64,000 nucleotides of DNA from Vannielia litorea (GCF_900142295.1 NZ_FSRL01000001.1:1984001-2048000), one strand, 5' to 3'; positions 9,413-18,761 are shown, numbered from the stretch's first letter. Numbers and translations: made by a program. The notes: generated by a model not told the origin, from the letters alone.

Positions 9413-11067
9413 CAGCTGCGGTTCCGCTCGCGGAGCTGGGTGACGGTGACATAGGCGGAGATCGCCTCGGCGGAGGTTTTGACCGCCAGCACCGCCGCGC
9501 CCTCGTGGGCCAGGAAGGCCTGCACGGTGGCGGCGATGTCATCGCCCGGAGCCAGCCGGAAGGCCCCTGCCCCGAAGCTCGCGCCCCAGGCGGCGAAGTC
9601 GGGGTTGGCGAGGTCGGTGCCGGAGATCCGCTCGGGGTAGTCGCGCTCCTGGTGCAGGCGGATGGTGCCATAGGTGCCGTTGTCGGCGATGACGATCCTG
9701 GGCGCGGCGCCCTTTGCGCGGGCCACGGCCAGCTCGGCGCCGGTCATCATCGCGCCGCCGTCGCCCGCGAAGCCCAGCACGCAGCGGCCGGGGAAGCGGA
9801 GCGCGGCGGCGACGGCACCGGGGATGCCGAGGCCCATGGCCCCGCCGACCGCACCGACGGCGAGCTGGGTGCCATCCCAGGGCCAGTACTGGTGGACCCA
9901 GCCGGAGAAGTTGCCGGCATCGGTGGTGACGATGGTGTCGCGCGGCGCCTGGCAGGCCAGTTCGGCGGCGACGAGGCCGAAGTCGAGCCCGTCGTCGCGG
10001 GGCTGCGGCGCGGGCTTCAGCGCGCGCGCGGCAGCGTTGCAGCGGGCGGCCCAGGCGCTGCGGTCGGGGGCCTTGGGCGCGGCCCCGGCGAGGGCAGCGG
10101 CGAAGGCGGAGGGCTCTGCGGGCACGGCGAGCGCGGGGCGGTAGAGCCGGGTCAGCACAGCCGGGTCGGGCCAGACGTGGATCAGCGGCTGGGCGGGTTC
10201 GGGTGCCCTGGGGATGCGGTAGCCCTGGGTCGGCACATCGCCCAGGCGGGTGCCCAGAGCGAGGATCAGGTCGGCCTCGGCCAGGGTCTTCCACAGCGCG
10301 GGCGGCACCTTGAAGCCGAGGTTGCCGGCATGGAGGGGCGAGGAATTGTCGAACACTTCCTGGTGCTTGAAGGTGGTTGCCACCGGGATCCCCTGCGCTT
10401 CGGCCAGCGCCTTGAGCGCGGCGCGGCGCTCGAGCGGGGCAAAGCCGCCGCCGGCGATGATGAGGGGGCGTTCGGCGCGCGACAGCATCTCGGCGGCGCG
10501 CGCGATGACCTTTGCCGAGGGTCCGGGCACGGGCACCGGGGCGGCGGCGAGGACGGGAGCGGTGGCCTCGTCGGTCAGCATGTCTTCGGGCAGGGCGAGC
10601 ACCGCCGGGCCGGGGGTGCCGGATTGCGCGGCGAGCCATGCGCGCGCGAGGGCTTCGGGGAGGCGGTTGGCGTCGGTGACCTCCTCGACGTGCTTGGCGA
10701 AGCTGCCGAAGACGCGGGCGTAGTCCATCTCCTGAAACGCGCCGCGGCCGCGCTCGTGGCGGGCGACCTGGCCGATCAGCACCACCAGCGGAACGGCGTC
10801 CTGCTCCGCGAGATGCAGGGCGATGGCGGCGTTCATCGCGCCGGGGCCGCGCGAGCAGGCCATGAGGCCGGGCTTTCCGGTGAGCTTGGCATCGGCCACC
10901 GCCGCCATCCCTGCCCCGCCCTCGTGGCGGCAGACCACCACGTCGATCGCGTTCTGGCCGTGCAGCGCATCGAGCAGCGCAAGGTAGCTTTCACCCGGCA
11001 CGCAGAACAGCCTGTCGGCCCCCTGCGCCTTGAGACAATCGACCAGAAGGTCGGCGGCTCGAGCCAT
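9412..11067 (-). CDS. Thiamine-diphosphate-dependent enzyme, acetolactate synthase-like
   Basis: A 551-residue three-domain ThDP enzyme (TPP_enzyme_N, central and C domains). The conserved cofactor-activating glutamate is E49 in CRHEGGAG, and the ThDP/Mg motif runs from GDGGAMM near residue 425 to IADNGTYG. It is not accompanied by an IlvH-type regulatory subunit, and its partner is an acyl-CoA ligase, so it is probably not the housekeeping acetolactate synthase. A 2-oxoacid decarboxylase or a 2-hydroxyacyl-CoA lyase-like role is possible. ATG 11067 is chosen over an upstream in-frame start because GGGGAGGA precedes it. Confidence 0.75.
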   Translation of the reverse strand: MARAADLLVDCLKAQGADRLFCVPGESYLALLDALHGQNAIDVVVCRHEGGAGMAAVADAKLTGKPGLMACSRGPGAMNAAIALHLAEQDAVPLVVLIGQVARHERGRGAFQEMDYARVFGSFAKHVEEVTDANRLPEALARAWLAAQSGTPGPAVLALPEDMLTDEATAPVLAAAPVPVPGPSAKVIARAAEMLSRAERPLIIAGGGFAPLERRAALKALAEAQGIPVATTFKHQEVFDNSSPLHAGNLGFKVPPALWKTLAEADLILALGTRLGDVPTQGYRIPRAPEPAQPLIHVWPDPAVLTRLYRPALAVPAEPSAFAAALAGAAPKAPDRSAWAARCNAAARALKPAPQPRDDGLDFGLVAAELACQAPRDTIVTTDAGNFSGWVHQYWPWDGTQLAVGAVGGAMGLGIPGAVAAALRFPGRCVLGFAGDGGAMMTGAELAVARAKGAAPRIVIADNGTYGTIRLHQERDYPERISGTDLANPDFAAWGASFGAGAFRLAPGDDIAATVQAFLAHEGAAVLAVKTSAEAISAYVTVTQLRERNRS

Positions 11068-11121
11068 GATGCATCTCCTCCCCTTGCGTCTTGACCGACG
11101 TCCCATGGTGATAGATGCTCA

Positions 11122-11146
11122 CTCTGCGAAACGCAATTCCGCAGAG
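11122..11146. promoter_or_regulatory. Putative IclR operator in the divergent TPP-ligase / TAXI promoter
   Basis: A 25-base interrupted palindrome with outer arms CTCTGCG (11122-11128) and CGCAGAG (11140-11146). Its 19-base core, TGCGAAACGCAATTCCGCA (11125-11143), shares the right half CAATTCCGCA with a site at 25628-25646 in the other divergent promoter of this catabolic block. Length, symmetry and position fit an IclR-family operator, most simply for the regulator encoded at 19177-19980. Confidence 0.6.
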
Positions 11147-11232
11147 CAAACCGGCCGCGCGGAGGCGCAGAGTGCGGGAGGAGGAGCCACCGGACAGACC
11201 GGGGTTGCCCGCGCACCACATGGGAGGACTGC

Positions 11233-12369
11233 ATGAAACAGACGATCGGACTGCTCGCCGGGGCGTTGCTGCTTGCCACGCCGCTGGCGGCACAGGACAC
11301 CACCCTGCCCAAGCAGATGAGCTGGACGGCCTATGACACCGGGTCCGCCGGCTACAACCAGGCCGTGGCCATCGGCGCGGCGCTCCAGGATGCCTACGGG
11401 ATCAACCTGCGCGTCCTGCCCGGCAAGAACGACGTGAGCCGGACCGAGCCGCTGCGGCAGGGCCGGGTAGAGTTCAGCGCGACCGGCGTGGGCGGCAGCT
11501 TCATGGCGCAGGAAGGCGCCTTCGAGTTTGGCGCCGAGAATTGGGGGCCGCAGCCGATCCGGGTGATTGCCGCCAACAACGGTGGCGCGATCAACCTTGG
11601 TGTCGGCGTCGCGGGCGACCTCGGGATCGAGCAGTTCTCCGACCTCAAGGGCAAGCGGGTGGCCTATATCGTGGGCGCCCCGGCGCTCAACGTGAACACC
11701 GAGGCCTATCTCGCCTATGGCGGTCTGACCTGGGATGACGTGACGGTGGTGGAGTTCGGCGGCTTCGGCGACAGCTGGAAGGGGCTGATCGAGAACCAGG
11801 TGGACGCGGCCTTTGCCTCGACCAACTCCGGCATGGCCTATGAGGCGGCCTCCAGCCCGCGCGGGCTGTTCTGGCCACCGATCGACCCCGAGAACGCCGA
11901 AGGACTGAAGGCGATGCAGGCCATCGCGCCCTTCTTCGTGCCCAACAAGGCCAGCGTCGGCGCCACCATCGACGGGACCGACGGCTACCAGGGCGCGGGC
12001 TATGCCTACCCGGTTCTGGTGGGCACCGCCGAGACCGACGAGGAGCTGGCCTATGCCATGACCAAGGCGATGTTCGACCTCTACCCGCAGTATGACGGCA
12101 AGGCGCCGGGCATCGGCGGCTGGGGCCTCGACAAGCAGGACATGCAGTGGGTCGCCCCCTACCACGAGGGCGCGATCCGCTACTACAAGGAGGCGGGTGT
12201 CTGGTCTGACGAGGCGCAGGCGCACAACGACCGGCTCATCGCCCGGCAGGAGACGCTGGCCGCCGCCTGGGAGGCACTGAAGGCCGAGGCTCCGGAGAAC
12301 TGGGATGAGGCCTGGGCCGAGGCACGGCGCAAGGCGCTGGCCGACGGCGGCTTCGAGGTGGTGTTCTGA
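11233..12369 (+). CDS. TAXI-family TRAP transporter solute-binding protein
   Basis: A 378-residue TAXI-type (TRAP-associated extracytoplasmic immunogenic) binding protein. The signal peptide is MKQTIGLLAGALLLATPLAA, followed by the characteristic AYDTGSAGYNQAVAIGAAL segment, FSATGVGGSFMAQEG and DLKGKRVAYIVGAPA. GGGAGGA precedes the ATG. It should bind an organic acid in the periplasm and present it to the fused permease next door. The neighbouring CoA ligases and beta-oxidation enzymes suggest a carboxylate that is activated and degraded. The actual ligand is not readable. Confidence 0.88.
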   Translation: MKQTIGLLAGALLLATPLAAQDTTLPKQMSWTAYDTGSAGYNQAVAIGAALQDAYGINLRVLPGKNDVSRTEPLRQGRVEFSATGVGGSFMAQEGAFEFGAENWGPQPIRVIAANNGGAINLGVGVAGDLGIEQFSDLKGKRVAYIVGAPALNVNTEAYLAYGGLTWDDVTVVEFGGFGDSWKGLIENQVDAAFASTNSGMAYEAASSPRGLFWPPIDPENAEGLKAMQAIAPFFVPNKASVGATIDGTDGYQGAGYAYPVLVGTAETDEELAYAMTKAMFDLYPQYDGKAPGIGGWGLDKQDMQWVAPYHEGAIRYYKEAGVWSDEAQAHNDRLIARQETLAAAWEALKAEAPENWDEAWAEARRKALADGGFEVVF

Positions 12370-12385
12370 TCCACCCGTGAAATCC

Positions 12386-12418
12386 CGGGCGGGTGCGGGC
12401 CGAGGCCTGCCCCGCCCG
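12386..12418 (+). terminator. Stem-loop between the TAXI binding protein and the TRAP permease
   Basis: CGGGCGGG (12386-12393) pairs with CCCGCCCG (12411-12418). Inside it, GCGGGC (12395-12400) pairs with GCCTGC (12405-12410) around a four-base loop, giving a roughly 14-bp stem with one bulged T. There is no T-run. It sits immediately after the binding-protein stop, in the same place as the hairpin after rhaS, and probably skews expression towards the binding protein. Confidence 0.6.
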
Positions 12419-12458
12419 TCTGCCCCAACCGACCCAAGCCCGCGAGAAGGCCCAGCCG

Positions 12459-14462
12459 ATGAGCGACCAGACGCCCGAGATCACCGACCCGGACGCCGCC
12501 CCGGCTGCGGGGGCCACGCGCGGCGCCATGGCCGCCCGCTGGGCCATCGGCCTGGCCACCACGGCGGGGGTGCTGATGGTGATCCACCAGCTCTTCAATC
12601 TTCAGATCGGCGGCCTGGTGCTGATCGAGGGGCGCTACCTCTACCTGCTGGGCGGGCTGTTTCTGGCCGTCGCCTTCCTGGTGTTTCCGATGCGGGGCAT
12701 CCGGGGCGATGCGCCGGGGCTGCTCGACTGGCTGCTGGCGGCGGTGACGCTGGCGGCGACGGGCTATCTTGCCGCCACGGCGCAGCGCAACCTCTCGGAA
12801 GGCTGGGAGTACGCGCCGCCGCAGGAGGCCATCTGGGTGGCCTACCTCTTCTTTGCGCTGGTGCTGGAGGGCACGCGGCGGGCCGGGGGCACGGTGCTCT
12901 TTGTCATCGTCACGCTCTTTGCCTTCTACCCCACCTTCGCGGGCCATGTGCCCGACCCTTTCTCGGGGTTCCAGAGCACGTTCTCGGAGGCGCTGCCCTA
13001 TCATGTCTATTCGTCGGAAAGCTCCTTCGGCATCCCGATGAAGGCCTTTGGCGGCGTGGTGATCGGGTTCATCCTCTTTGGCGCGGTGTTGCAGCGCACC
13101 GGGGGCGGGCAGTTCTTCAACGACCTCGCACTGGGGCTGGTGGGCGGGTTCCGGGGCGGGGCGGCGAAGGTTTCGATCTTTGCCAGCGGCTTCATGGGGA
13201 GCATGTCGGGCTCTGTGATCTCGAACGTGCTGACGACGGGCGCGGTGAGCATCCCGGCGATGAAGCGCACCGGCTTCTCCAAGGAAACCGCCGCCGCCAC
13301 GGAGGCCTGCGCCTCCACGGGGGGTGTGCTGATGCCGCCGATCATGGGGGCGACGGCCTTCGTGATGGCGTCGTTCCTGTCGCGGCCCTACGTGGAAATT
13401 GCCATTGCCGCCGCGATCCCCTCGCTGCTCTTCTACTTCGGCCTTTTCGCCCAGATCGACGCCTATTCGGCCCGGCGCGGGCTGAAGGGCATCCCGCGCG
13501 CGGAGCTGCCTCGGCTCGGGCAGGTGTTCAAGGATGGCTGGCTCTACATCAGCGTCTTCGCGCTGCTGATCTTCATGCTGGTCGCGCTGCGCCGCGAGAC
13601 CTCGGCCCCCTTCTATGCCACGGCGCTGCTGCTGGTGGTGAACCAGATCCTGCCCTCGCAGCGGCTCACCCTGCGCGGCATCGGGCAGATGATCGTGGGC
13701 GTGGGCGCGGGGCTGGCGGAGCTGACCGCGATCCTGCTTGGCGTCGGGCTCATCGTGGGCGCCTTCTCGGCCACGGGGCTGGCAGGCACACTGGTGAACG
13801 AGCTGGTGTTCCTTGCCGGCGACAACACGCTGGTGCTGCTGATGATGGGCGCGCTCACCTCCTTCATCTTCGGGATGGGGATGACGGTGACGGCCTGCTA
13901 CATCTTCCTCGCCGTGGTGCTGGCCCCTGCGCTGGAGCAGGGCGGGCTGAACCAGCTCGCGGTGCACTTGTTCATCCTCTACTGGGGCATGGTGAGCTAC
14001 ATCACCCCGCCGGTGGCGCTGGGGGCCTTTGCCGCCGCCACCATGGCGGGCGCGAGCGCCATGAAGACCGGGCTGGAGGCGATGCGGCTGGGCGGGGTGA
14101 TCTACGTGGCGCCCTTCTTCTTCGTGCTGAACCCGGCGCTCATCGGCGAGGCGCCCGGGCCGGAGGTGGCGGTGGCGCTGGCCTCGGCGCTGACGGGGGT
14201 GGCGCTGCTGAGTTTCGGGCTTCAGGGCTATGTCAGCTTTCTCGGGCCGTTGCGCGGGGCATGGGCCATTCCGCTCAGGGTGGCGCTCTGCGCGGGCGGG
14301 CTGGCCTTTGCCATCCCCCACACCGAGCAGACCGGGCTGGGCTACGGGGCGACTGCGCTGATCGGGCTGGCGCTCGCCGCCCTGCCCCTTGCCGCGGCGG
14401 CGCTGGCGGGGCAGCGTGCGGCGCGGGCAGGACAAGCGGAGGCGGCCAATGCGGGTGAATGA
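12459..14462 (+). CDS. Fused TRAP transporter permease (DctQ-DctM fusion)
   Basis: A 667-residue polytopic membrane protein of the TRAP 4TM/12TM fusion family that works with TAXI binding proteins. The N-terminal small-subunit-like region (to about residue 190) is followed by the DctM domain with GGGQFFNDLALGLVGGFRGG, SGSVISNVLTTGAVSIPAMKR and the repeat-like GMGMTVTACYIFLAVVLAPAL, GMVSYITPPVALGAFAAA. The start at 12459 has GAGAAGG eight bases upstream. The gene overlaps the next one by 14 bases. It would drive sodium-coupled uptake of the acid captured by the TAXI protein. Confidence 0.87.
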   Translation: MSDQTPEITDPDAAPAAGATRGAMAARWAIGLATTAGVLMVIHQLFNLQIGGLVLIEGRYLYLLGGLFLAVAFLVFPMRGIRGDAPGLLDWLLAAVTLAATGYLAATAQRNLSEGWEYAPPQEAIWVAYLFFALVLEGTRRAGGTVLFVIVTLFAFYPTFAGHVPDPFSGFQSTFSEALPYHVYSSESSFGIPMKAFGGVVIGFILFGAVLQRTGGGQFFNDLALGLVGGFRGGAAKVSIFASGFMGSMSGSVISNVLTTGAVSIPAMKRTGFSKETAAATEACASTGGVLMPPIMGATAFVMASFLSRPYVEIAIAAAIPSLLFYFGLFAQIDAYSARRGLKGIPRAELPRLGQVFKDGWLYISVFALLIFMLVALRRETSAPFYATALLLVVNQILPSQRLTLRGIGQMIVGVGAGLAELTAILLGVGLIVGAFSATGLAGTLVNELVFLAGDNTLVLLMMGALTSFIFGMGMTVTACYIFLAVVLAPALEQGGLNQLAVHLFILYWGMVSYITPPVALGAFAAATMAGASAMKTGLEAMRLGGVIYVAPFFFVLNPALIGEAPGPEVAVALASALTGVALLSFGLQGYVSFLGPLRGAWAIPLRVALCAGGLAFAIPHTEQTGLGYGATALIGLALAALPLAAAALAGQRAARAGQAEAANAGE

Positions 14463-16524
14463 GGTGATTTCCATCGAGCGCGAGGGGCCGCTGGCGCTGA
14501 TCGTGATCGACAATCCGCCGGTCAATGCCGCCGGTCATGCCGTGCGCGAGGGGCTGTGGAAGGCCATAGAGGCGGTGGAGGCCGATGCGGGCGTGGAGGC
14601 GGTGGCGCTCTACGGCAAGGGGCGGGCCTTCATTGCCGGGGCGGATATCCGCGAGTTCGGCAAGCCGCGGAGGGAGCCGATCCTGACCGATGTGGCGCGC
14701 CGGCTCGAGGATTGCCCCAAGCCGGTCATCGCCGTGCTGCACGGCTCCTGCTTTGGCGGCGGGCTGGAGGTGGCGATCGCCTGCCATGCCCGCGTGGCCA
14801 TTCCGGGCGTGAAGGTGGGCTTTCCCGAGGTCACGCTCGGCGTGATCCCCGGTGCGGGCGGCACCCAGCGGGGGCCGCGGCTGACGGGGATCGGGGCGGC
14901 GCTCTCGCTGATCACCACGGGCGAGCGGATCGGGCATGAGGATGCCCTGAGCTGCGGGCTGGTGGACCGGATCGAGGAGGGCGCGCCGCGCGAGGTGGCG
15001 CTCAGGATGGCCGAGGCGGCCCGCACCGGCGCCCTGCCCTGCCGCAAGACCGGCGCGCTCGAGGTGACGCCCGATCCGGAGACCATCGCCGAGGTGACGG
15101 CGCGGCTGGAGGCCACGCAGGGCCATCTCTTTGCCCCCCATCGCGCGGTGGAGGCCGTGGCCGCCTGCACCGGGCCGCTGCCGCCGGGGCTGGCGCTGGA
15201 GCGCGAGAAGTTTGCCGCCTGCATCGAGAGCCCGCAGCGCGCCGGGCTGATCCACGCCTTCTTTGCCGAACGCGCGGTGGAGAAGATCCCCGAGGCAGGG
15301 GCGAGCCCGCGCGAGGTGGCCGTGGTGGGCGTGATCGGCGGCGGCACGATGGGATCGGGCATCGCCACGGCCTGCCTCAACGCCGGGCTGACCGTGCGGA
15401 TGAACGAGCGCGACGAGGCGGCGCTGGAGCGCGGGCGCGAGACGGTGACGGGCAACCTCGAGGGCGCGGTGGAGCGCGGCAAGATGAGCGCGGAGAAGCG
15501 CGATGCGGCGCTCGGGCGGTTCAAGCCCTCGGTCGCGCTGGAGGACTTTGCCGATTGCGACCTGGTGATCGAGGCGGTCTTCGAGGACATGGGCGTGAAG
15601 CGCGAGGTCTTCGGGCGGCTCGACGCGATCTGCAAGCCGGGCGCGGTGCTGGCCTCCAACACCAGCTACCTCGACGTGAACGAGATTGCCGCCGCCACCG
15701 CGCGGCCCGGCGACGTGATCGGCCTGCATTTCTTCTCGCCCGCCCATATCATGCGGCTGCTGGAGGTGGTGGTGGCCGAAAAGACTGCGCCCGAGGTGGT
15801 GGCCACCGGCTTTGCCCTGGCCAAGCGGCTGCGCAAGGTCGCCGTGCGCGCGGGCGTCTGCGACGGGTTCATCGGCAACCGGATATTGAGCCATTACAAG
15901 AAGGTGGCCGATTACCTGATGCTCGACGGTGCGTCGCCTGCGGAGGTGGACGCGGCGATCGAGGCTTTCGGCTTTGCCATGGGGCCCTTCGCGGTGAGCG
16001 ACCTTGCCGGGCTCGATATCGGCTGGGCCAACCGCAAGCGGCTGGCGCCGACCCGGCCTGCGGAGGAACGCTATGTGGCGGTGGCCGACCGGATCTGCGA
16101 AGCGGGCCATTACGGGCGCAAGACCGGGCGGGGCTTTTACATCTACGAGGGGCGCGACAGGCGGCCCGACCCGGAGGTGGCGGCTATTCTCGCGCAGGAG
16201 CGCGAGACAGCGGGGGTGACGCCGCGCAGCTTTTCGGCCGAGGAGATCCAGGCGCGGTTCGTGACCGCTATGATCGCCGAGGCGACGCGTGTGCTCGAAG
16301 ACGGCATCGCGCTCAGGCCCATCGACATAGATGCGGTGTTCCTCTTCGGCTACGGCTTTCCGCGCCACAGGGGCGGGCCGATGCACACGGCCGATGTGAT
16401 CGGGGCCGCAGAGCTGGTGGCGCGGATCGAGCGCTACACCGAGGAAGACCCCTATTACTGGCAAGTGCCTGATCTGCTGCGCAAGATGGCGGCAGAGGGC
16501 AAGACGTTTGCCGAGATGAACTGA
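14449..16524 (+). CDS. Fused enoyl-CoA hydratase / 3-hydroxyacyl-CoA dehydrogenase
   Basis: A 691-residue bifunctional beta-oxidation enzyme. The crotonase domain comes first (about 1-190), with the oxyanion-hole region GRAFIAGADIREF and SCFGGGLEVAIACHARVA. The NAD-binding 3-hydroxyacyl-CoA dehydrogenase domain starts near residue 285 with VIGGGTMGSGIA, followed by LHFFSPAHIMRLLEVV and two C-terminal dehydrogenase helices. It resembles the FadB/FadJ and PimF class. The ATG at 14449 lies inside the end of the permease gene and has GGAGG six bases upstream. It would hydrate and oxidise the enoyl-CoA made by the dehydrogenases downstream. Confidence 0.9.
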   Translation: MRVNEVISIEREGPLALIVIDNPPVNAAGHAVREGLWKAIEAVEADAGVEAVALYGKGRAFIAGADIREFGKPRREPILTDVARRLEDCPKPVIAVLHGSCFGGGLEVAIACHARVAIPGVKVGFPEVTLGVIPGAGGTQRGPRLTGIGAALSLITTGERIGHEDALSCGLVDRIEEGAPREVALRMAEAARTGALPCRKTGALEVTPDPETIAEVTARLEATQGHLFAPHRAVEAVAACTGPLPPGLALEREKFAACIESPQRAGLIHAFFAERAVEKIPEAGASPREVAVVGVIGGGTMGSGIATACLNAGLTVRMNERDEAALERGRETVTGNLEGAVERGKMSAEKRDAALGRFKPSVALEDFADCDLVIEAVFEDMGVKREVFGRLDAICKPGAVLASNTSYLDVNEIAAATARPGDVIGLHFFSPAHIMRLLEVVVAEKTAPEVVATGFALAKRLRKVAVRAGVCDGFIGNRILSHYKKVADYLMLDGASPAEVDAAIEAFGFAMGPFAVSDLAGLDIGWANRKRLAPTRPAEERYVAVADRICEAGHYGRKTGRGFYIYEGRDRRPDPEVAAILAQERETAGVTPRSFSAEEIQARFVTAMIAEATRVLEDGIALRPIDIDAVFLFGYGFPRHRGGPMHTADVIGAAELVARIERYTEEDPYYWQVPDLLRKMAAEGKTFAEMN

Positions 16525-16531
16525 GGTAGAG

Positions 16532-17719
16532 ATGGACCTTTCCTATTCGCCGCAAGAGCAGGCCTTTCAGGCCGAGGTGCGCCAGTTTCTGGCCGATGAA
16601 CTGCCCGGAGATATCGCCGAACGGGTGAAGGCGGGGGGCGAGGTATCCAAGGAGGACACCGAGCGCTGGCACGCGATTTTGCAATCGCGCGGCTGGCTGG
16701 CGCAGACCTGGCCCGAGGCGTATGGCGGGCCGGAATGGGGGCCGGTGGAGCGGCATATCTTCGACGAGGAGGCGGCGCGGGCCTATGCGCCGCGTATCCT
16801 GCCGTTCGGGTTGCAGATGCTGGGGCCGGTGCTGATCAAGTTCGGCAGCGACGAGCAGAAGGCGCATTACCTGCCGCGCATCCTCAATGGCACCGACTGG
16901 TGGTGCCAGGGCTATTCGGAGCCCGGCGCGGGCTCGGACCTGGCCTCGCTCAAGACCCGCGCGGTGCGGGACGGCGACCACTACGTGGTGAACGGCCAGA
17001 AAACCTGGACGACGCTCGGGCAATACGCCGACTGGATCTTCTGCCTCGTGCGCACCGATGCCAGCGGCAAGCCGCAGGAGGGGATCTCCTTTCTGCTGAT
17101 CGACATGAAGACGCCCGGCATCGAGGTGCGCCCGATCCGGCTGATCGAGGGCGGGCATGAGGTGAACGAAGTGTTCTTCACCGATGTGCGGGTGCCGGTG
17201 GAAAACCTCGTCTGGAAGGAGAATGACGGCTGGACGGTGGCGAAATACCTGCTGACCCACGAGCGCACCGGGATCGCGGGCGTGGGCTTTTCGATCGCCG
17301 CCTTCGAGCGGGTCAAGGCGCTTGCGGAGCGCACGACGCGCGGCGGCAAGCGGCTGATCGACGATCCGCTCTTTGCCGCGCGGCTCGCGGAGGTGGAGAT
17401 GGACCTGGAGGCGATGAAGATCTTCAACCTGCGGATGCTGGCCGAGGCGCAGCGGGTCGGCCACCCCGGCGTGGAAACCTCGATGCTGAAAATCCGGGGG
17501 ACGGAGGTGCGGCAGGCGTTGAACGACCTTTACCGGCGCGCGCTGGGGCCCGCGGCGGCTGTGATGCCGGGCGAGGCGCCCGCGGGCAATGCCGCGCTGC
17601 TGGCGCCGGAGGACGAGGGCGCGGCGGCGAGCTATTTCAACAACCGCAAGATCAGCATCTTCGGGGGCTCGAACGAGATTCAGAAGAACATCCTGACCAA
17701 GGCCATGCTGGAGCTCTGA
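16532..17719 (+). CDS. Acyl-CoA dehydrogenase, PimC-like large subunit
   Basis: A 395-residue flavin acyl-CoA dehydrogenase whose start (MDLSYSPQEQAFQAEVRQFL) and GYSEPGAGSDLASLKTRA / NGQKTWTT segments resemble the pimeloyl-CoA dehydrogenase large subunit PimC. In the C-terminal IFGGSNEIQKN motif a glycine (G378) occupies the place of the catalytic glutamate of medium-chain enzymes. E244 in HERTGIAG is a plausible alternative base, as in isovaleryl-CoA dehydrogenase. A single base separates this gene from its partner, so the two probably form a heteromer acting on a medium-chain or dicarboxylyl-CoA. The substrate is inferred only. Confidence 0.85.
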   Translation: MDLSYSPQEQAFQAEVRQFLADELPGDIAERVKAGGEVSKEDTERWHAILQSRGWLAQTWPEAYGGPEWGPVERHIFDEEAARAYAPRILPFGLQMLGPVLIKFGSDEQKAHYLPRILNGTDWWCQGYSEPGAGSDLASLKTRAVRDGDHYVVNGQKTWTTLGQYADWIFCLVRTDASGKPQEGISFLLIDMKTPGIEVRPIRLIEGGHEVNEVFFTDVRVPVENLVWKENDGWTVAKYLLTHERTGIAGVGFSIAAFERVKALAERTTRGGKRLIDDPLFAARLAEVEMDLEAMKIFNLRMLAEAQRVGHPGVETSMLKIRGTEVRQALNDLYRRALGPAAAVMPGEAPAGNAALLAPEDEGAAASYFNNRKISIFGGSNEIQKNILTKAMLEL

Positions 17720-17720
17720 C

Positions 17721-18761
17721 ATGAACTTCGAGATGACAGACGACCGCCGGATGCTGGCAGACAGCCTTGGGAAGCTGCTTTCGGGGCGCTACGGAATCGA
17801 ACATCGGACCAGGGTGGCCTATGCGGCGCCCTACCATGACCCGGAGGGGTGGGAAGCGCTTGCTGAGCTGGGGATTCTCTATGCTTTCGCGCCGGAGGAG
17901 GCCGGGGGCATGGGGGGCGCGGGTTTTGACCTGCTTGCAGTATTCGAACAATTGGGCGCAGCCCTCTGCCCCGAGCCGCTGCTCGGCGCGGCGATGGCGG
18001 CCCCCCTGCTTGCCGCAGCCGGAGACGACCTGGAGCCGCTGTTCTCGGGGGCGGCGCGCTATGCGCTGGCGGTGGATGAGCCGGAGGCGCCCTGGGATCC
18101 GCAGGCCGGAACCACCGAGGGCGGCGACAGGCTCACCGGCCGCAAGACCGCGATCTATGGCGGGCAGGTGGCCACGGAGTTTCTCGTCACGGCGCGCAAG
18201 GCTGGCAGGCTGGCGCTCTACGCGGTGAAGGCCGAGGAGGCCGCCGTGACCCCCTGGGGCATGATCGACGGCGGCGGGGCGGCGGAGCTGATGCTCGACG
18301 GAACGCCCGCGCGGCTGCTGATCGAGGATGCCGGCGAGGCGGTTGCATCGGCGCTCGACCGGGGGCGGCTGGCGCTTTGTGCCGAGGCGGTGGGGGCGAT
18401 GGATTGGTGCTATGCCACCACGCTCGACTACCTCAAGAGCCGCAAGCAGTTTGGCCGAGAGATCGGCAAGTTCCAGGCCCTGCAGCACCGGATGGTGGAG
18501 ATGAAGACAGCGATCGAGCAGGCCCGCTCGATCACCATCCTGGCCGCCGACCGGATGGACGGGCGCACCACGGCGATGGCCAAGAGCCTCGTGGGCCGGG
18601 TCGCGCGGAAGGTGAGCGAGGAGGCCATCCAGCTGCACGGCGGGATCGGGATGACCTGGGAATACCCGCTGAGCCACTATGCCAAGCGGCTGGTGATGCT
18701 CGACGCGCAGCTGGGCGATGCGGATTTTCACACCGCGCGGGTGGCCGCGACCTACGCCTGA
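17721..18761 (+). CDS. Acyl-CoA dehydrogenase, PimD-like small subunit
   Basis: A 346-residue, somewhat short acyl-CoA dehydrogenase homologue (MNFEMTDDRRMLADSLGKLL at the start; SRKQFGREIGKFQALQHRMVEMKT and LHGGIGMTWEYPLSHYAKRL near the end). The mid-domain flavin-contacting segments are degenerate compared with the large subunit, as expected for the small chain of PimC/PimD-type heteromers. It is the last gene of the plus-strand TAXI operon. Its last ten bases overlap the end of the convergent thioesterase gene. Confidence 0.82.
   Translation: MNFEMTDDRRMLADSLGKLLSGRYGIEHRTRVAYAAPYHDPEGWEALAELGILYAFAPEEAGGMGGAGFDLLAVFEQLGAALCPEPLLGAAMAAPLLAAAGDDLEPLFSGAARYALAVDEPEAPWDPQAGTTEGGDRLTGRKTAIYGGQVATEFLVTARKAGRLALYAVKAEEAAVTPWGMIDGGGAAELMLDGTPARLLIEDAGEAVASALDRGRLALCAEAVGAMDWCYATTLDYLKSRKQFGREIGKFQALQHRMVEMKTAIEQARSITILAADRMDGRTTAMAKSLVGRVARKVSEEAIQLHGGIGMTWEYPLSHYAKRLVMLDAQLGDADFHTARVAATYA

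Noticed and set aside
9412..11067. Housekeeping acetolactate synthase (ilvB)
   Set aside because: No ilvH/ilvC neighbours, and the gene is coupled to an acyl-CoA ligase in a catabolic island. The function is left open.
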